From NCBI GenBank assembly GCA_002310235.1, contig DBYO01000030.1, positions 1 to 52,782 of the forward strand: a stretch of 52,782 bases of DNA, written 5' to 3'. How positions within the stretch are numbered: position 1 is the first letter of the stretch; every line of letters begins with the position of its first letter. The stretch is from Bacteroidales bacterium UBA1184. Lineage in GTDB: Bacteria; Bacteroidota; Bacteroidia; Bacteroidales; ML635J-15. The notes below the pieces were generated by a model, which was not told where the DNA came from, searched no databases, and worked only from the letters and a program-made list of their open reading frames with translations. The position numbers and the translations under genes were made by a program. Shown here in pieces: positions 24,108 through 33,105 of the stretch.

Positions 24108-26588
24108 CTACATATCTCCGCCATCGTCGTCCGACTCTTCGCCTTTCTCTTTGCGCTTCTTGAAGTCGTTAAGCTTGTAGGTTATTGATATGTTGAAGTT
24201 TGGCCAAGTGTTCGAACGTGTCATGTGGTAGTACAGGTAGTCGGTCTCGGTAGTCGTGTTGAACTTCATGGTATTGAACAGGTTGCGGAAGTTTACGCTG
24301 ATGGATAACCTCTTGTCGAGGAAGTCCTGCTTGATGCCAAGGTTGAATGCAATTCTTCCTGCACTGCGTCCCTGTGCTGTAATCGATGGTGCATCGTAGA
24401 ATCCACCGAACTGTATGTTTGTTCCCGACTTCTTGATTCTGAACGTGTTATTGATTCTTACTCGCCAAGTGAAAGTGCTGTTGCTGCGGTATGTCTGAGA
24501 CTTTATCGAGTAGTAGTAGGCGTTTACGCTGGCGTTGAGGTTGTACCACTTGCATGGATTGAAGTTACCCATGATTTCACTTCCTAGCGACAAGTCCTTG
24601 CCGATGTTGTCGAAAGTCTTGATGTACATGTTTGAATTGGCGGTATCAACAAGCGTTACGTTCTGTATCAAATCGTTAGTCTGTCTTGCGTAAAGCTCGA
24701 ACGAAACAAAATGTTCACCGAAACGCTTCTGCAGCGACATGTCGTACGAGTTGGTGTATTCGGGGTTAAGTGCCGGATTACCACGGCGTATGTTGTTGGG
24801 GTCTTCGACCTGTGTCATCGGGTTGAGGTTCCATGGACGCGGACGTTCGAGACGACGGCTATAACTTCCCATCAACTGCAAATCTTCTGAGAACGAGTAG
24901 GATAGGTGCACTGATGGGAAAAAGTCGAATTTCTTGTATGCGTAGTCGCCAGTTGGGATTGCAAACAGACGGTTGGTGTATTCGGTTCTCAAACCTACCT
25001 GATAACCAAAGTTTTTCCAGAAATTCGAGTATATCACATAACCCGACTGCACGTTAAGGTCGAAGTCGTATGGACTGTGGCGCGATTCGTCGTTTACCCA
25101 GTCGTTGCTCTGCCATATTGCGTATTTGTAGTCGTTAGTTTGGTTGCGGATATTTATTTCGTAGCCAGCTTCCAGTTTCGACTTCTCGTTGAATGGCAGC
25201 ACATAGTCGGCCTTGGCCTGATAGCGGTCCTGAGTGCCGATTTCCACGGTGTTGTAGCGGTCTTGTATTGCGCCGTCAATTATTTCACCACCAAGACGTT
25301 CGGTTTCGGCTTCGGTGTATTCGTTATAGTTGTTCGATCGGTTTGCCGAATAGTTGAAATACAGCTGCAGTTCGTGTCCAGGTTTTGCAAATTTGCGCTG
25401 ATAGTTGATGTCGCCGCTCCAGTAGTTGTTTCTGCGCTTCGAAATCTCATCGGTGTAGTACGAATACGGGTCGCCTAGCATATATGTGTGTGGGTCGTAA
25501 ATTAGAGAGTCCAACTTGTTGAAATAGAAGGTTTCGGCTTCGGTAATACCGTTTCCGCCGTGTCCGCGTGAACCGTATTTGCCCGAAATTGTAATCACGT
25601 CGTTGTCGGTAATGTAGATGTCCAAGCCAGCACGTGCGTTCCAGCTCTGACGTCCGTAAAGTCCTGAGTTCTGGTTGTTTAGGCAGAACATGGAATCCTT
25701 GGCTGCGTTAAGGTAGGTTTCGCGTTCTGACTTGCCGAAACTTTTGCTCATGCGGCGGTTGTATTCGCCACCGACGAAGAAGTTTACCTTCTGGGTGCGG
25801 AAGTTGAACAACGCGCTGCCGCCAAAGGTATTGTTGTTTCCATAGTTGGCCGACACCTGTCCGTTGTATCCCTTGCGCTTGTCCTTTTTCAGCACTACGT
25901 TGATTATTCCGCCTACGCCATCGGGAGCGTATTTTGCTGATGGATTAGTAATTATCTCGATGCTTTCAATCGAGCTTGCTGGAATCTGCTGCAATGCTTC
26001 GCTGCCTTCGAGCGGGCTAGGACGACCATCGATAAGCACAAGGAAACTTTCTGAACCACGCAAAGATACATTGCCATCGAGGTCGGTGGTGACAGAAGGC
26101 GCATTTTCAAGCACTTCTACTGCCGATGCTCCCGACGATACAATGTCCTGGTTTACATTTATGACCTTGCGGTCGAGTCGGTAATCTACATTGTTCATTG
26201 TGGCTTCAACTTCCACTTCGCCAAGCATTTGCGCATCGACGCTAAGGTGTATCTTGCCCATGTTGAACGACTTCTTGTCGGCGGTTATGCTTACGTTTTC
26301 GCGAGTGACCTTGCCGTAACCGATAAACAGAATTTCAACCTTGTGGGTGCCGTATGGAACATTCTGTATGTTGAACTTGCCGTGGCTGTCGCTCATGCTT
26401 CCTGCTATGACATTGCCGTCCTTGTCGTAAACGACAATGTTGGCAAATTCAACAGGTTCGTTGCTGTCTTTTTCGTGTATGGTGCCGTATATTACGCCGT
26501 CGGCAGGCTGTCTGTCTGGACGTTGTGCAAACGCCATATTCATGGCCAGACAAGTCGTGAGTATTAAAAAGAAAATTTTTATTTTCAT
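24108..26588 (-). CDS. TonB-dependent outer-membrane receptor (OMP_b-brl_3 type)
   Basis: 826 residues. Signal peptide to about residue 21 (MAFAQ). Residues about 30-115 form a carboxypeptidase-regulatory-like beta-sandwich (GVIYGTIHEKDSNEPVEFAN, FIGYGKV), then a plug domain (ENAPSVTTDLDGNVSLRG, VLIDGRPSP, IEIITNPSAKY), and a beta-barrel from about 245. The C-terminus runs on past the last strand with a basic-acidic tail (KKRKEKGEESDDDGGDM), as often in this family. Such receptors import siderophores, glycans or other nutrients; the ligand here is unknown. The ATG at 26588 is preferred over the upstream TTG. It follows ansA after 19 bases, probably in the same operon. Confidence 0.9.
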   Translation of the reverse strand: MKIKIFFLILTTCLAMNMAFAQRPDRQPADGVIYGTIHEKDSNEPVEFANIVVYDKDGNVIAGSMSDSHGKFNIQNVPYGTHKVEILFIGYGKVTRENVSITADKKSFNMGKIHLSVDAQMLGEVEVEATMNNVDYRLDRKVINVNQDIVSSGASAVEVLENAPSVTTDLDGNVSLRGSESFLVLIDGRPSPLEGSEALQQIPASSIESIEIITNPSAKYAPDGVGGIINVVLKKDKRKGYNGQVSANYGNNNTFGGSALFNFRTQKVNFFVGGEYNRRMSKSFGKSERETYLNAAKDSMFCLNNQNSGLYGRQSWNARAGLDIYITDNDVITISGKYGSRGHGGNGITEAETFYFNKLDSLIYDPHTYMLGDPYSYYTDEISKRRNNYWSGDINYQRKFAKPGHELQLYFNYSANRSNNYNEYTEAETERLGGEIIDGAIQDRYNTVEIGTQDRYQAKADYVLPFNEKSKLEAGYEINIRNQTNDYKYAIWQSNDWVNDESRHSPYDFDLNVQSGYVIYSNFWKNFGYQVGLRTEYTNRLFAIPTGDYAYKKFDFFPSVHLSYSFSEDLQLMGSYSRRLERPRPWNLNPMTQVEDPNNIRRGNPALNPEYTNSYDMSLQKRFGEHFVSFELYARQTNDLIQNVTLVDTANSNMYIKTFDNIGKDLSLGSEIMGNFNPCKWYNLNASVNAYYYSIKSQTYRSNSTFTWRVRINNTFRIKKSGTNIQFGGFYDAPSITAQGRSAGRIAFNLGIKQDFLDKRLSISVNFRNLFNTMKFNTTTETDYLYYHMTRSNTWPNFNISITYKLNDFKKRKEKGEESDDDGGDM

Positions 26589-26607
26589 CAATTGTGCTAT
26601 GTTGTTT

Positions 26608-27627
26608 CTATGATATTTCTCCGCAAATCGACTGCATGAGAAGACGTTTCATTTCGTCGCGTGAATAATTTTCTCCTAAAAGGAACATCATCTTGGTGAT
26701 TGCTGCTTCAATGGTCATGTCTTTTCCGCTTACCACTCCGCAGTTCATCAGCTTAAGGCTGGTGGCGTACTTGCCGTGTACTACCGAACCTACGGTGCAT
26801 TGCGTTATGTTCAGGATTGTTATTCCCTTGTCGATTGCTTCTTCGAAAAGCTTGATAATCTTGTCGTTGGTGGTAAGATTTCCCGAACCGTACGATTCTA
26901 CAATCAGTCCGCGCAGACCTTCAATGTTTATGATAGCTTCGATGGTCTTGGGCTGTATGCCGGGAAAATACTTCAGTACGGCAATGTCGCGGCAAAGTTT
27001 TTTGTGTGTCACCAGCGGAGCGTTCTTGCTCGTCCACAATTTGTCTTCTTCAACCTTTACGTCAATGCCAGCTTGTGCAAGCCAAGGATAGTTGGGCGAA
27101 CGGAAGGCGTCGAAATTTTCAGCGCTATACTTTGTTGTTCTGTTACCACGGTATAAGCGGCTTTCGAAATATACGCAAACTTCGTGAATTACAGGCTTTC
27201 CGTCGCGCTGCATGCTGGCAAGTTCTATTGCCGAAATCATGTTTTCGCGTCCGTCGGTGCGCAAAAGTCCGATTGGTAACTGCGAACCAGTGAGAATTAT
27301 CGGCTTGTTTACGTTTTCGAGCATGAAACTCAATGCCGAAGCTGTGTAAGCCATTGTGTCGGAGCCGTGAAGGACGACAAATCCATCGTAATGGTCGTAG
27401 TTCTTTTCAATTACCTCCACAATTTCAACCCAGAAATCGGGGTCGGCATCCGACGAGTCGATTGGCGTTTCGAAGCTGTACGAACTGATGTCGGCAGGAA
27501 AATCCTTGAGCATCGGTATGTAGCTCAGCAGGTTCTCGAAGTTGAACGGCTGCAAGACACCATTCTTGTCCTGAATCATGCCGATGGTGCCGCCGGTATA
27601 AATTATTAATATTTTCGGTCTATTCAT
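26608..27627 (-). CDS. ansA: type I L-asparaginase
   Basis: 339-residue cytoplasmic amidohydrolase that converts asparagine to aspartate and ammonia. Catalytic threonine motif YTGGTIGM (10-17, Thr14) and the second motif VLHGSDTMAYTASALSFM near 85-102 are intact, as are PIILTGSQLPIG and the dimer-type length of AnsA. No signal peptide, consistent with the low-affinity cytoplasmic type. It lies in a minus-strand series hpt-adk-TonB_C lipoprotein-ansA-receptor, with 25 bases to the gene before it. Confidence 0.95.
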   Translation of the reverse strand: MNRPKILIIYTGGTIGMIQDKNGVLQPFNFENLLSYIPMLKDFPADISSYSFETPIDSSDADPDFWVEIVEVIEKNYDHYDGFVVLHGSDTMAYTASALSFMLENVNKPIILTGSQLPIGLLRTDGRENMISAIELASMQRDGKPVIHEVCVYFESRLYRGNRTTKYSAENFDAFRSPNYPWLAQAGIDVKVEEDKLWTSKNAPLVTHKKLCRDIAVLKYFPGIQPKTIEAIINIEGLRGLIVESYGSGNLTTNDKIIKLFEEAIDKGITILNITQCTVGSVVHGKYATSLKLMNCGVVSGKDMTIEAAITKMMFLLGENYSRDEMKRLLMQSICGEIS

Positions 27628-27652
27628 TATTTCAATATTTGTTGTCGTACGT

Positions 27653-28081
27653 TTACAACTTAAAATTTATAGGAAGCATAAGATATGATGTTTTGGCTTT
27701 TTCGTTTTCGTATCCCGGTTCCCATTTGGGCATCGCTTTGACTAGTCTTACAGCTTCCTCGTCTAGTTCTGGGCAAATACCTCTAATTATTTTTACATCA
27801 GCAATTTCGCCTTTTTCGTTAATTGTGAGCAGAATGGAAACTCTACCAGAAATGCCATTTTCTTTGGCAGATTCAGGGTATTTTAAATTGTTTGAAATAT
27901 AATTTAGCAATTCTTTGTCTCCGCCAGGAAATTCTGGATTCCTATATGTAATGTCAAAACTTTCTGAGTCGAGTTCAGTATTATTATCCTGCGTTTGTTT
28001 AACCGCAATAGCTTCTGTTTCTTTACAAGAAAGAAGAACACATATTGTGGTAATTGTCAATATAATAATTTTTAGTTTCAT
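27653..28081 (-). CDS. lipoprotein with a lone TonB C-terminal domain
   Basis: 142 residues. A short signal ends in the lipobox VLLSC with Cys19. Residues about 50-142 are a TonB_C domain: FPGGDKELLNYISNNLKYPE, GRVSILLTINEKGEI, DEEAVRLVKAMPKWEPG, the typical Bacteroidetes pattern. There is no N-terminal membrane helix with the ExbB-interaction His and no proline-rich linker, so it cannot span the periplasm as ordinary TonB does. Relatives of this layout are widespread in Bacteroidota but uncharacterised. The ATG at 28081 is used; the reading frame also offers a TTG at 28090, but the ATG better fits a lipoprotein signal. It follows adk after 9 bases. Confidence 0.85.
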   Translation of the reverse strand: MKLKIIILTITTICVLLSCKETEAIAVKQTQDNNTELDSESFDITYRNPEFPGGDKELLNYISNNLKYPESAKENGISGRVSILLTINEKGEIADVKIIRGICPELDEEAVRLVKAMPKWEPGYENEKAKTSYLMLPINFKL

Positions 28082-28090
28082 ATTTTGCAA

Positions 28091-28663
28091 TTATAGCAAG
28101 CTGTCAATTTTTTCTGCTAGACGGATAAAAATCTCTTCGATGCTGCCTACTCCGCTAATTGACATCACTTTGCCTTGATTCTGGTAGTGTTCCATTACGG
28201 GGAATGTCTTTTCTTCGTATTCCTTGAGGCGGTTTTCGAAGATTTCTGGAGTGTCGTCGGCGCGGTTCTCAACCTGTGCACGGTGCATCATCCTCTTTAT
28301 GAGTTCTTCGCGAGGCACGTCCATATTCAATAGGCAAGAAAGTTCCATACCTTCACGCTTCAGAATTTCGTCGAGATTCTTTGCCTGTTCGCGTGTGCGT
28401 GGAAATCCGTCGAAAAGGAATCCGTTCGGGTTGCGGTTGTCGGTGATGAACTTTTCTATAATCTTGGTAACAAGCTCGTCGCTAACGAGGTTCCCCTTTT
28501 CGATTATTGCCTTGGCTTCAAGACCTAGTGGCGTTCCTTTTGCAATCTCCGACCTGAGGATATTTCCTGTGGAGATGTATTTTAGGTTGTACTTGTCGAT
28601 AATGCTTTGGGCTTGAGTTCCTTTTCCTGCGCCCGGAGCTCCGAATATTGCAATGTTAAGCAT
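28091..28663 (-). CDS. adk: adenylate kinase
   Basis: Interconverts ATP + AMP and 2 ADP. 190 residues, the short-LID bacterial form. P-loop GAPGAGKGTQ (8-17), AMP-binding STGNILRSEI, the DGFPRTREQA motif near 84-93, and RAQVENRADDTPEIFENRL with the LID arginines, and no zinc-binding cysteine set. Cotranscribed with hpt upstream (12-base gap), joining two purine-nucleotide functions. Confidence 0.97.
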   Translation of the reverse strand: MLNIAIFGAPGAGKGTQAQSIIDKYNLKYISTGNILRSEIAKGTPLGLEAKAIIEKGNLVSDELVTKIIEKFITDNRNPNGFLFDGFPRTREQAKNLDEILKREGMELSCLLNMDVPREELIKRMMHRAQVENRADDTPEIFENRLKEYEEKTFPVMEHYQNQGKVMSISGVGSIEEIFIRLAEKIDSLL

Positions 28664-28675
28664 GATATTTTGTTT

Positions 28676-29212
28676 TTATTTGGTTTCCTGATAAATGCTG
28701 GACAGGTTTCTGCCGTAGCCGTCGTAGTCGAGACCGAAGCCGACAATGAATTTCTGCGGTATGTCAAAGCAGAAGTAGTCGATAGGGTACTTGTTGTTGT
28801 ATATTTCCGACTTGTAGAGCAAAGTGGCAATCTTTATTTCCTTGGGCTCGTAGCCGATGAGCTGCTTCTCGATATGGTCCATCGTTATGCCTGTGTCGAT
28901 AATGTCCTCGACAATAACTACGGTTCTGTCCTTGATGTCCTCGTTCACGCCGATAAGCCTTTTAACCTTGCCAGTAGAGTTTGTGCCCTCGTACGAAGCA
29001 AGTTTCAGGAACGAAATATTGCAGTCGATGGTAAGGTGGTTGAACAATTCGGCGGCAAACATGAACGAGCCGTTAAGTATTCCAAGGAAGAGTGGATTCT
29101 TGTCGCGAAGGTCGCGGTTCATTTTTTCTGCCATCTCCTTGATTTTCGAAACTATGGTTTCGTGGTCGATGTAGGGAACGAACTCCCTGTCAAGAACTTT
29201 TATGGTTTCCAT
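28676..29212 (-). CDS. hpt: hypoxanthine phosphoribosyltransferase
   Basis: 178-residue salvage enzyme that uses PRPP to make IMP (and often GMP). PRPP-binding loop VVIVEDIIDTGIT at 98-110; FLGILNGSFMFAAEL and SFLKLASYEG upstream; purine-specific KFIVGFGLDYDGYGRNL near the C-terminus. Full length. It appears to open the five-gene minus-strand operon; a minus-strand TAAATTTG (plus 29241-29248) lies 29 bases before the ATG. Confidence 0.96.
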   Translation of the reverse strand: METIKVLDREFVPYIDHETIVSKIKEMAEKMNRDLRDKNPLFLGILNGSFMFAAELFNHLTIDCNISFLKLASYEGTNSTGKVKRLIGVNEDIKDRTVVIVEDIIDTGITMDHIEKQLIGYEPKEIKIATLLYKSEIYNNKYPIDYFCFDIPQKFIVGFGLDYDGYGRNLSSIYQETK

Positions 29213-29363
29213 ACCTCTAAAACTTCAAATTAAACGGTTGCAAATTTAAACAAAAAATGGTTTTATTTAGTTTGCGATGCTAAATTTTTAATAAGTTTTT
29301 GAGTATTCTTTGAGGGTTTGTTGTATGAGAGAAAGTCATTTTTTGAAAAAAATACACAAAAGG

Positions 29364-29394
29364 TTTGTATGGATTTAAATTTTTTTTAAATTTG
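29364..29394 (+). promoter_or_regulatory. predicted promoter of the T9SS adhesin-like gene
   Basis: TTTG at 29364-29367, 19 bases, TAAATTTG at 29387-29394, an exact consensus match. It lies upstream of the ATG codons at 29413 and 29422 and excludes the in-frame ATG at 29365. Confidence 0.75.
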
Positions 29395-29412
29395 CGGTGT
29401 AAACTTCAAAAA

Positions 29413-31995
29413 ATGTTGCGTATGAAAAAAGTTTTATCATTAGGTATTGTTGTGTTTTTTGTGTCGGCGTTGTTTGCGCAGTCGTCTGTTTTAAGGAATG
29501 AGAATTACAATTTTGTTGAAATAGGTTCTCAATATACAAAGTATGGCGATATTATGCTCAAACAGCAGCCTAATACTCGGTCTGTTACAAGAAGCACTGT
29601 GTTGTATCAAGATTTTAGCAGCACTACATTTCCTCCGTCAGGATGGACAACAATTAATGGCACACAAAGTGCTGGTGCACAGCATTGGAATAGAGCAGAA
29701 AATCTTTCTGTCGGCGATCCTGAAACGACAATTGAAGGTCAATATGCATTTGTTAACTGGACTAATGGCAGTGGCGCAAGCAATCAGGACGAATGGCTGA
29801 TAACACCGCAAATAAATATTCCAGCAAATGCGTTTCTAAGATTTGATTTTTATACTTTGTTTCGTTATATGGTTGCCGGTGTAGGTTCTAATGCTGGCGA
29901 TGGCAATAACGGAGACTTCAACGTGAAGATTTCTACAGACAACGGAACAAGTTGGACAACTATTTGGAACGAAGATACATGTTACAATGCAGGTGGTTTG
30001 GTATCTGGAAACTGGAACAATGTAAGTGTTAGCCTTGCAGAATATGCTGGACAGCCGGTTAAGATAGCTTTCCAATATACAGGTTACGATGCATGCTGGT
30101 TGGTGCTTGACAATGTTGTTGTAGATACGCTGATCGCTCAGGATTATGAACTGACAGATGCTCGTGTAAATTTCAATTCAAAGTATGTAAATTATGGTTA
30201 CAATGGAAATTTCAGCCATTTCCCGCGTCGTGAAATTACCTCTGATTCGAAGGTTTGTTTTGAAGGGGTAGCTACAAACTACGGAATCGAAGATGTAACA
30301 GTGAACTTGGTAGCCAAGGTATATAATCCAAATGATGAGCAGATTTTTTCCTATACATTCAGTTCGGTAACAGTGCCTGCAGCAACCTATGTCAATGGCG
30401 TATATCAGCCAAGTGTCGATACTATAGTATATTATACAGAATCGAGTACTCCTGGTTCATACCAGCTTATTCAGGCTTCGTTGTTCTCAATGAGTAATAT
30501 GACAATTGACGGTACTTATAGGTTCGAAGTCTCGTTGCAGCCTGCTTCGGGAACATATAGCAACCCTAACAACAGAAACTTGTCGGTAAACCGCTACTCA
30601 ACAATTTCCGACGACTGCTTGTATTCTAGGGATAATGGTAATTATACCCAGGGGTCCTATTTTGAGTCATGCAATCCTCAGTGGCATAACTTTACAGCAT
30701 TCGGTACAACTTACCAGATTTATAGCACATCCGACGCTATTAATTCGGTAGAGGCATATATATGTAGCGCAACAAATGGTGCTACTTTCCACTACGAAAT
30801 TTTCAGAGAGAATGACGATGAAACTTATACAAGCGTTTTCTCAACTGAGTCATACACAGTTAACAGTTCTACATTTACCCCTGGCTTTGTGAAACTATTC
30901 TCAGAAAATCCGTTGACGTTTACAAATATGTCGCTCGATTTTCAAAAAATAATAGTTGCAGTGGTTGTCGAAAACAACAAGCGCATAAGGGTTGGCATAG
31001 ACGAGACTGTGCAGCCTTGTGCTTTAGAGAACAAGGCTTTCGATGGTACCGACTGGTATTGGATTAATGGAACCGAAGGATTTCTTATGATAAGAACATA
31101 TGTTTGCGAACAAGGTTCATACATTACTGTAGCAAGCGAAAATCCAGACCATGGAACAACTACTGGTAGCGGCCGTTACGACAATGGAAGCACTGCAACA
31201 ATATCTGCAGTTCCAAACGAAGGATTCAGATTCCTGTCGTGGACTGACGGCAATACAGATAATCCTCGCAATGTGATTGTAGAACAGGATGCTACTTATA
31301 CTGCGACATTCGAAGCTATACCTACATTCACAATCACAGCTGTAAGCAACAACGATTCGTTTGGAACAGTAACGGGTGGCGGAACATACTATGAAGGTAC
31401 AGTCGTAAGGATAACAGCAACTCCGATTTCAGGTTACGCTTTTATTGGGTGGAACGACGGTTCAGCTACAAACCCGAGAGATATTACAGTAACGCAGAAT
31501 GTTATGCTTATTGCAACTTTTGCCGAAATAACTACTGTAAATATTACTGCCGTATCGGCAAACGAGGATTTCGGTACTGTAACTGGTGGAGGCCCGCATG
31601 AGATTGGAACTACTGTAACTTTGATTGCATATCCAAATCCTGGATATGTATTTGATTCATGGAACGATAGTAATACCGACAATCCACGTCAGTTTGTCGC
31701 AACTACTGATGCTATGTATATTGCAACATTTGTTCCTCAATCTGGAGTGTCGGAAGCTTCGGAAAATACGATTGCAATATATCCTAATCCTGCAGGCGAT
31801 ATGTTGAATATAAGTTCAAACGGACAGATGTCGAAGGTTGAATTTGTTTCCATCACTGGTCAGGTGCTTAATGTTATTGATATTAACACCGATAATGCAG
31901 CTTTTGATGTTTCGAATTTTGCAAACGGTATGTATTTCGTAAAAATATATGGAACTGATGGCTCAATAAGCCAAAGCAAGTTCGTTAAAGAATAG
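29413..31995 (+). CDS. T9SS-exported adhesin-like protein with cleaved-adhesin-type domain and InlB-like repeats
   Basis: 860 residues, signal peptide ending in ALFAQS near residue 26. Residues about 60-240 are a jelly-roll choice-of-anchor J / cleaved-adhesin-type domain (FSSTTFPPSGWTTING, DEWLITPQINIPANAFLRFD, CWLVLDNVVVDT), like the haemagglutinin domains of gingipains. A central beta-rich part follows. Residues about 575-780 hold three divergent InlB-type repeats, each of about 70 residues (GYAFIGWNDGSATNPR pattern). The end, IAIYPNPAGDMLNIS ... FANGMYFVKIYG ... KFVKE, is a T9SS sorting domain. Probably a surface or secreted adhesin; no catalytic motif seen. Strong promoter and terminator make it a single-gene unit. 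Confidence 0.9.
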   Translation: MLRMKKVLSLGIVVFFVSALFAQSSVLRNENYNFVEIGSQYTKYGDIMLKQQPNTRSVTRSTVLYQDFSSTTFPPSGWTTINGTQSAGAQHWNRAENLSVGDPETTIEGQYAFVNWTNGSGASNQDEWLITPQINIPANAFLRFDFYTLFRYMVAGVGSNAGDGNNGDFNVKISTDNGTSWTTIWNEDTCYNAGGLVSGNWNNVSVSLAEYAGQPVKIAFQYTGYDACWLVLDNVVVDTLIAQDYELTDARVNFNSKYVNYGYNGNFSHFPRREITSDSKVCFEGVATNYGIEDVTVNLVAKVYNPNDEQIFSYTFSSVTVPAATYVNGVYQPSVDTIVYYTESSTPGSYQLIQASLFSMSNMTIDGTYRFEVSLQPASGTYSNPNNRNLSVNRYSTISDDCLYSRDNGNYTQGSYFESCNPQWHNFTAFGTTYQIYSTSDAINSVEAYICSATNGATFHYEIFRENDDETYTSVFSTESYTVNSSTFTPGFVKLFSENPLTFTNMSLDFQKIIVAVVVENNKRIRVGIDETVQPCALENKAFDGTDWYWINGTEGFLMIRTYVCEQGSYITVASENPDHGTTTGSGRYDNGSTATISAVPNEGFRFLSWTDGNTDNPRNVIVEQDATYTATFEAIPTFTITAVSNNDSFGTVTGGGTYYEGTVVRITATPISGYAFIGWNDGSATNPRDITVTQNVMLIATFAEITTVNITAVSANEDFGTVTGGGPHEIGTTVTLIAYPNPGYVFDSWNDSNTDNPRQFVATTDAMYIATFVPQSGVSEASENTIAIYPNPAGDMLNISSNGQMSKVEFVSITGQVLNVIDINTDNAAFDVSNFANGMYFVKIYGTDGSISQSKFVKE

Positions 31996-32013
31996 ACAAC
32001 CCTATTTTATATA

Positions 32014-32049
32014 GAAATCCCCGTCGTAAGGCGGGGATTTCTTTTTTTT
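32014..32049 (+). terminator. terminator of the adhesin-like gene
   Basis: gaaatcccc / ggggatttc (32014-32022 with 32033-32041), then a run of T. Strong GC-rich stem. Confidence 0.88.
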
Positions 32050-32071
32050 ATGCGTATTTAGTTCTCCTGTC

Positions 32072-32944
32072 TCAATTGTTCTTAGGTGCTTTCTTCCAAT
32101 ATTGTCTTATTATAAGCACAATTCCAAATATAATAAATGGTATGCTGAGCAATTGTCCCATGGTAATTGGTGCATTCCAGATGAATTCGGCTTGTTCTGT
32201 CTTTGTATATTCAATGAGGAAACGGAACCCGAAAAGGGCAATAAGAAACCATCCGAGGAAAGTGCCGTGTTTCCATTGGGTTACAAATTTCTTGTATATA
32301 ATCAAAAATCCAAAGAACATTGCAAGGTAAAATATCGCTTCGTATAGTTGGGTAGGGTGACGTGCTACCACATAGTCCGACAGACAGTTTATGTCGAGTT
32401 CGGGGCAAGCTCCGTTTGATGCTATATATGCGTTGTCTAGGTCTTCCCAGTTGCGCAAGAACTTTACACCCCAAGGCAAAGTTGTTGGTACGCCAAGAAT
32501 TTCACTGTTGATGAAATTGCCGATGCGCACAAATGCTCCTGCTAGCGGCACTACTGCTGCGGTTTTGTCGATTGCTTCGAAGTATGGCATTTTTGTGCGA
32601 CGCGAATACAGCCATATTGCTACTAGTATGCCGATTGCTCCACCATGACTTGCAAGTCCACCTTCCCAAACCTTGAGGATTTCGAGCGGGTGGCTTAGGT
32701 AGTAGCCTGGGTTGTAGAACAGGCAGTGGCCGAGCCTTAATCCGATGACGCATCCTATAATGACGTATATTGAAAATTTGTCGGTTTGCTTCTGCTCGTA
32801 GCCTTCTTTCTTCATTATGCGTCCTATTACTATGTAGGCTAGCAAAAATCCTATGGCTAACAGTAGTCCGTACCATCTTATTCCATGTTCGCCGATTGAA
32901 AACATCACTGGGTCGGCATCCCAGACAAAGTATAAAAGGTTCAT
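32072..32944 (-). CDS. lgt: prolipoprotein diacylglyceryl transferase
   Basis: Inner-membrane enzyme of 290 residues that moves diacylglycerol from phosphatidylglycerol to the lipobox cysteine. About seven membrane segments. The Lgt signature RIGNFINSE (140-148) is intact; HGG at 100-102 (GLASHGGAIG) and the C-terminal GFRFLIEYTK segment with its arginine also match. The enzyme is needed by the lipoproteins predicted elsewhere in this window. The upstream spacer 32945-33105 is filled with degenerate repeats and no clear promoter is visible. Confidence 0.95.
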   Translation of the reverse strand: MNLLYFVWDADPVMFSIGEHGIRWYGLLLAIGFLLAYIVIGRIMKKEGYEQKQTDKFSIYVIIGCVIGLRLGHCLFYNPGYYLSHPLEILKVWEGGLASHGGAIGILVAIWLYSRRTKMPYFEAIDKTAAVVPLAGAFVRIGNFINSEILGVPTTLPWGVKFLRNWEDLDNAYIASNGACPELDINCLSDYVVARHPTQLYEAIFYLAMFFGFLIIYKKFVTQWKHGTFLGWFLIALFGFRFLIEYTKTEQAEFIWNAPITMGQLLSIPFIIFGIVLIIRQYWKKAPKNN

Positions 32945-32959
32945 AAGTTTCTATGTTTC

Positions 32960-33098
32960 AAGTTTCAAGTTTTTTGGTTTCTAAGGGCTTCGCCCGTTTC
33001 TAAGTTTCTATGGTCTAACGCCCGTTTCTGAGTTTTTAGGTTGGGGTCAAAAGCTGTTCGACTGTTAGTCTGTCAGCCTGTTAGACTGCAAGACTTTT
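32960..33098. repeat. degenerate intergenic repeats (cgtttctaag and ctgttagactg types)
   Basis: ggcttcgcccgtttctaagtttctatgg-type sequence (32978-33012) recalls the 36-base repeat family at 23898 and 47114. It is followed at 33054-33093 by ctgttcgactg, ctgttagtctg and ctgttagactg in direct order, a short tandem family. No gene in this spacer. Confidence 0.45.
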
Positions 33099-33105
33099 TG
33101 CCCCA

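Noticed and set aside
33054..33093. CRISPR-like array of ctgttagactg units
   Set aside because: Units are about 11 bases, imperfect and nearly adjacent, with no spacers of constant length and no cas genes.
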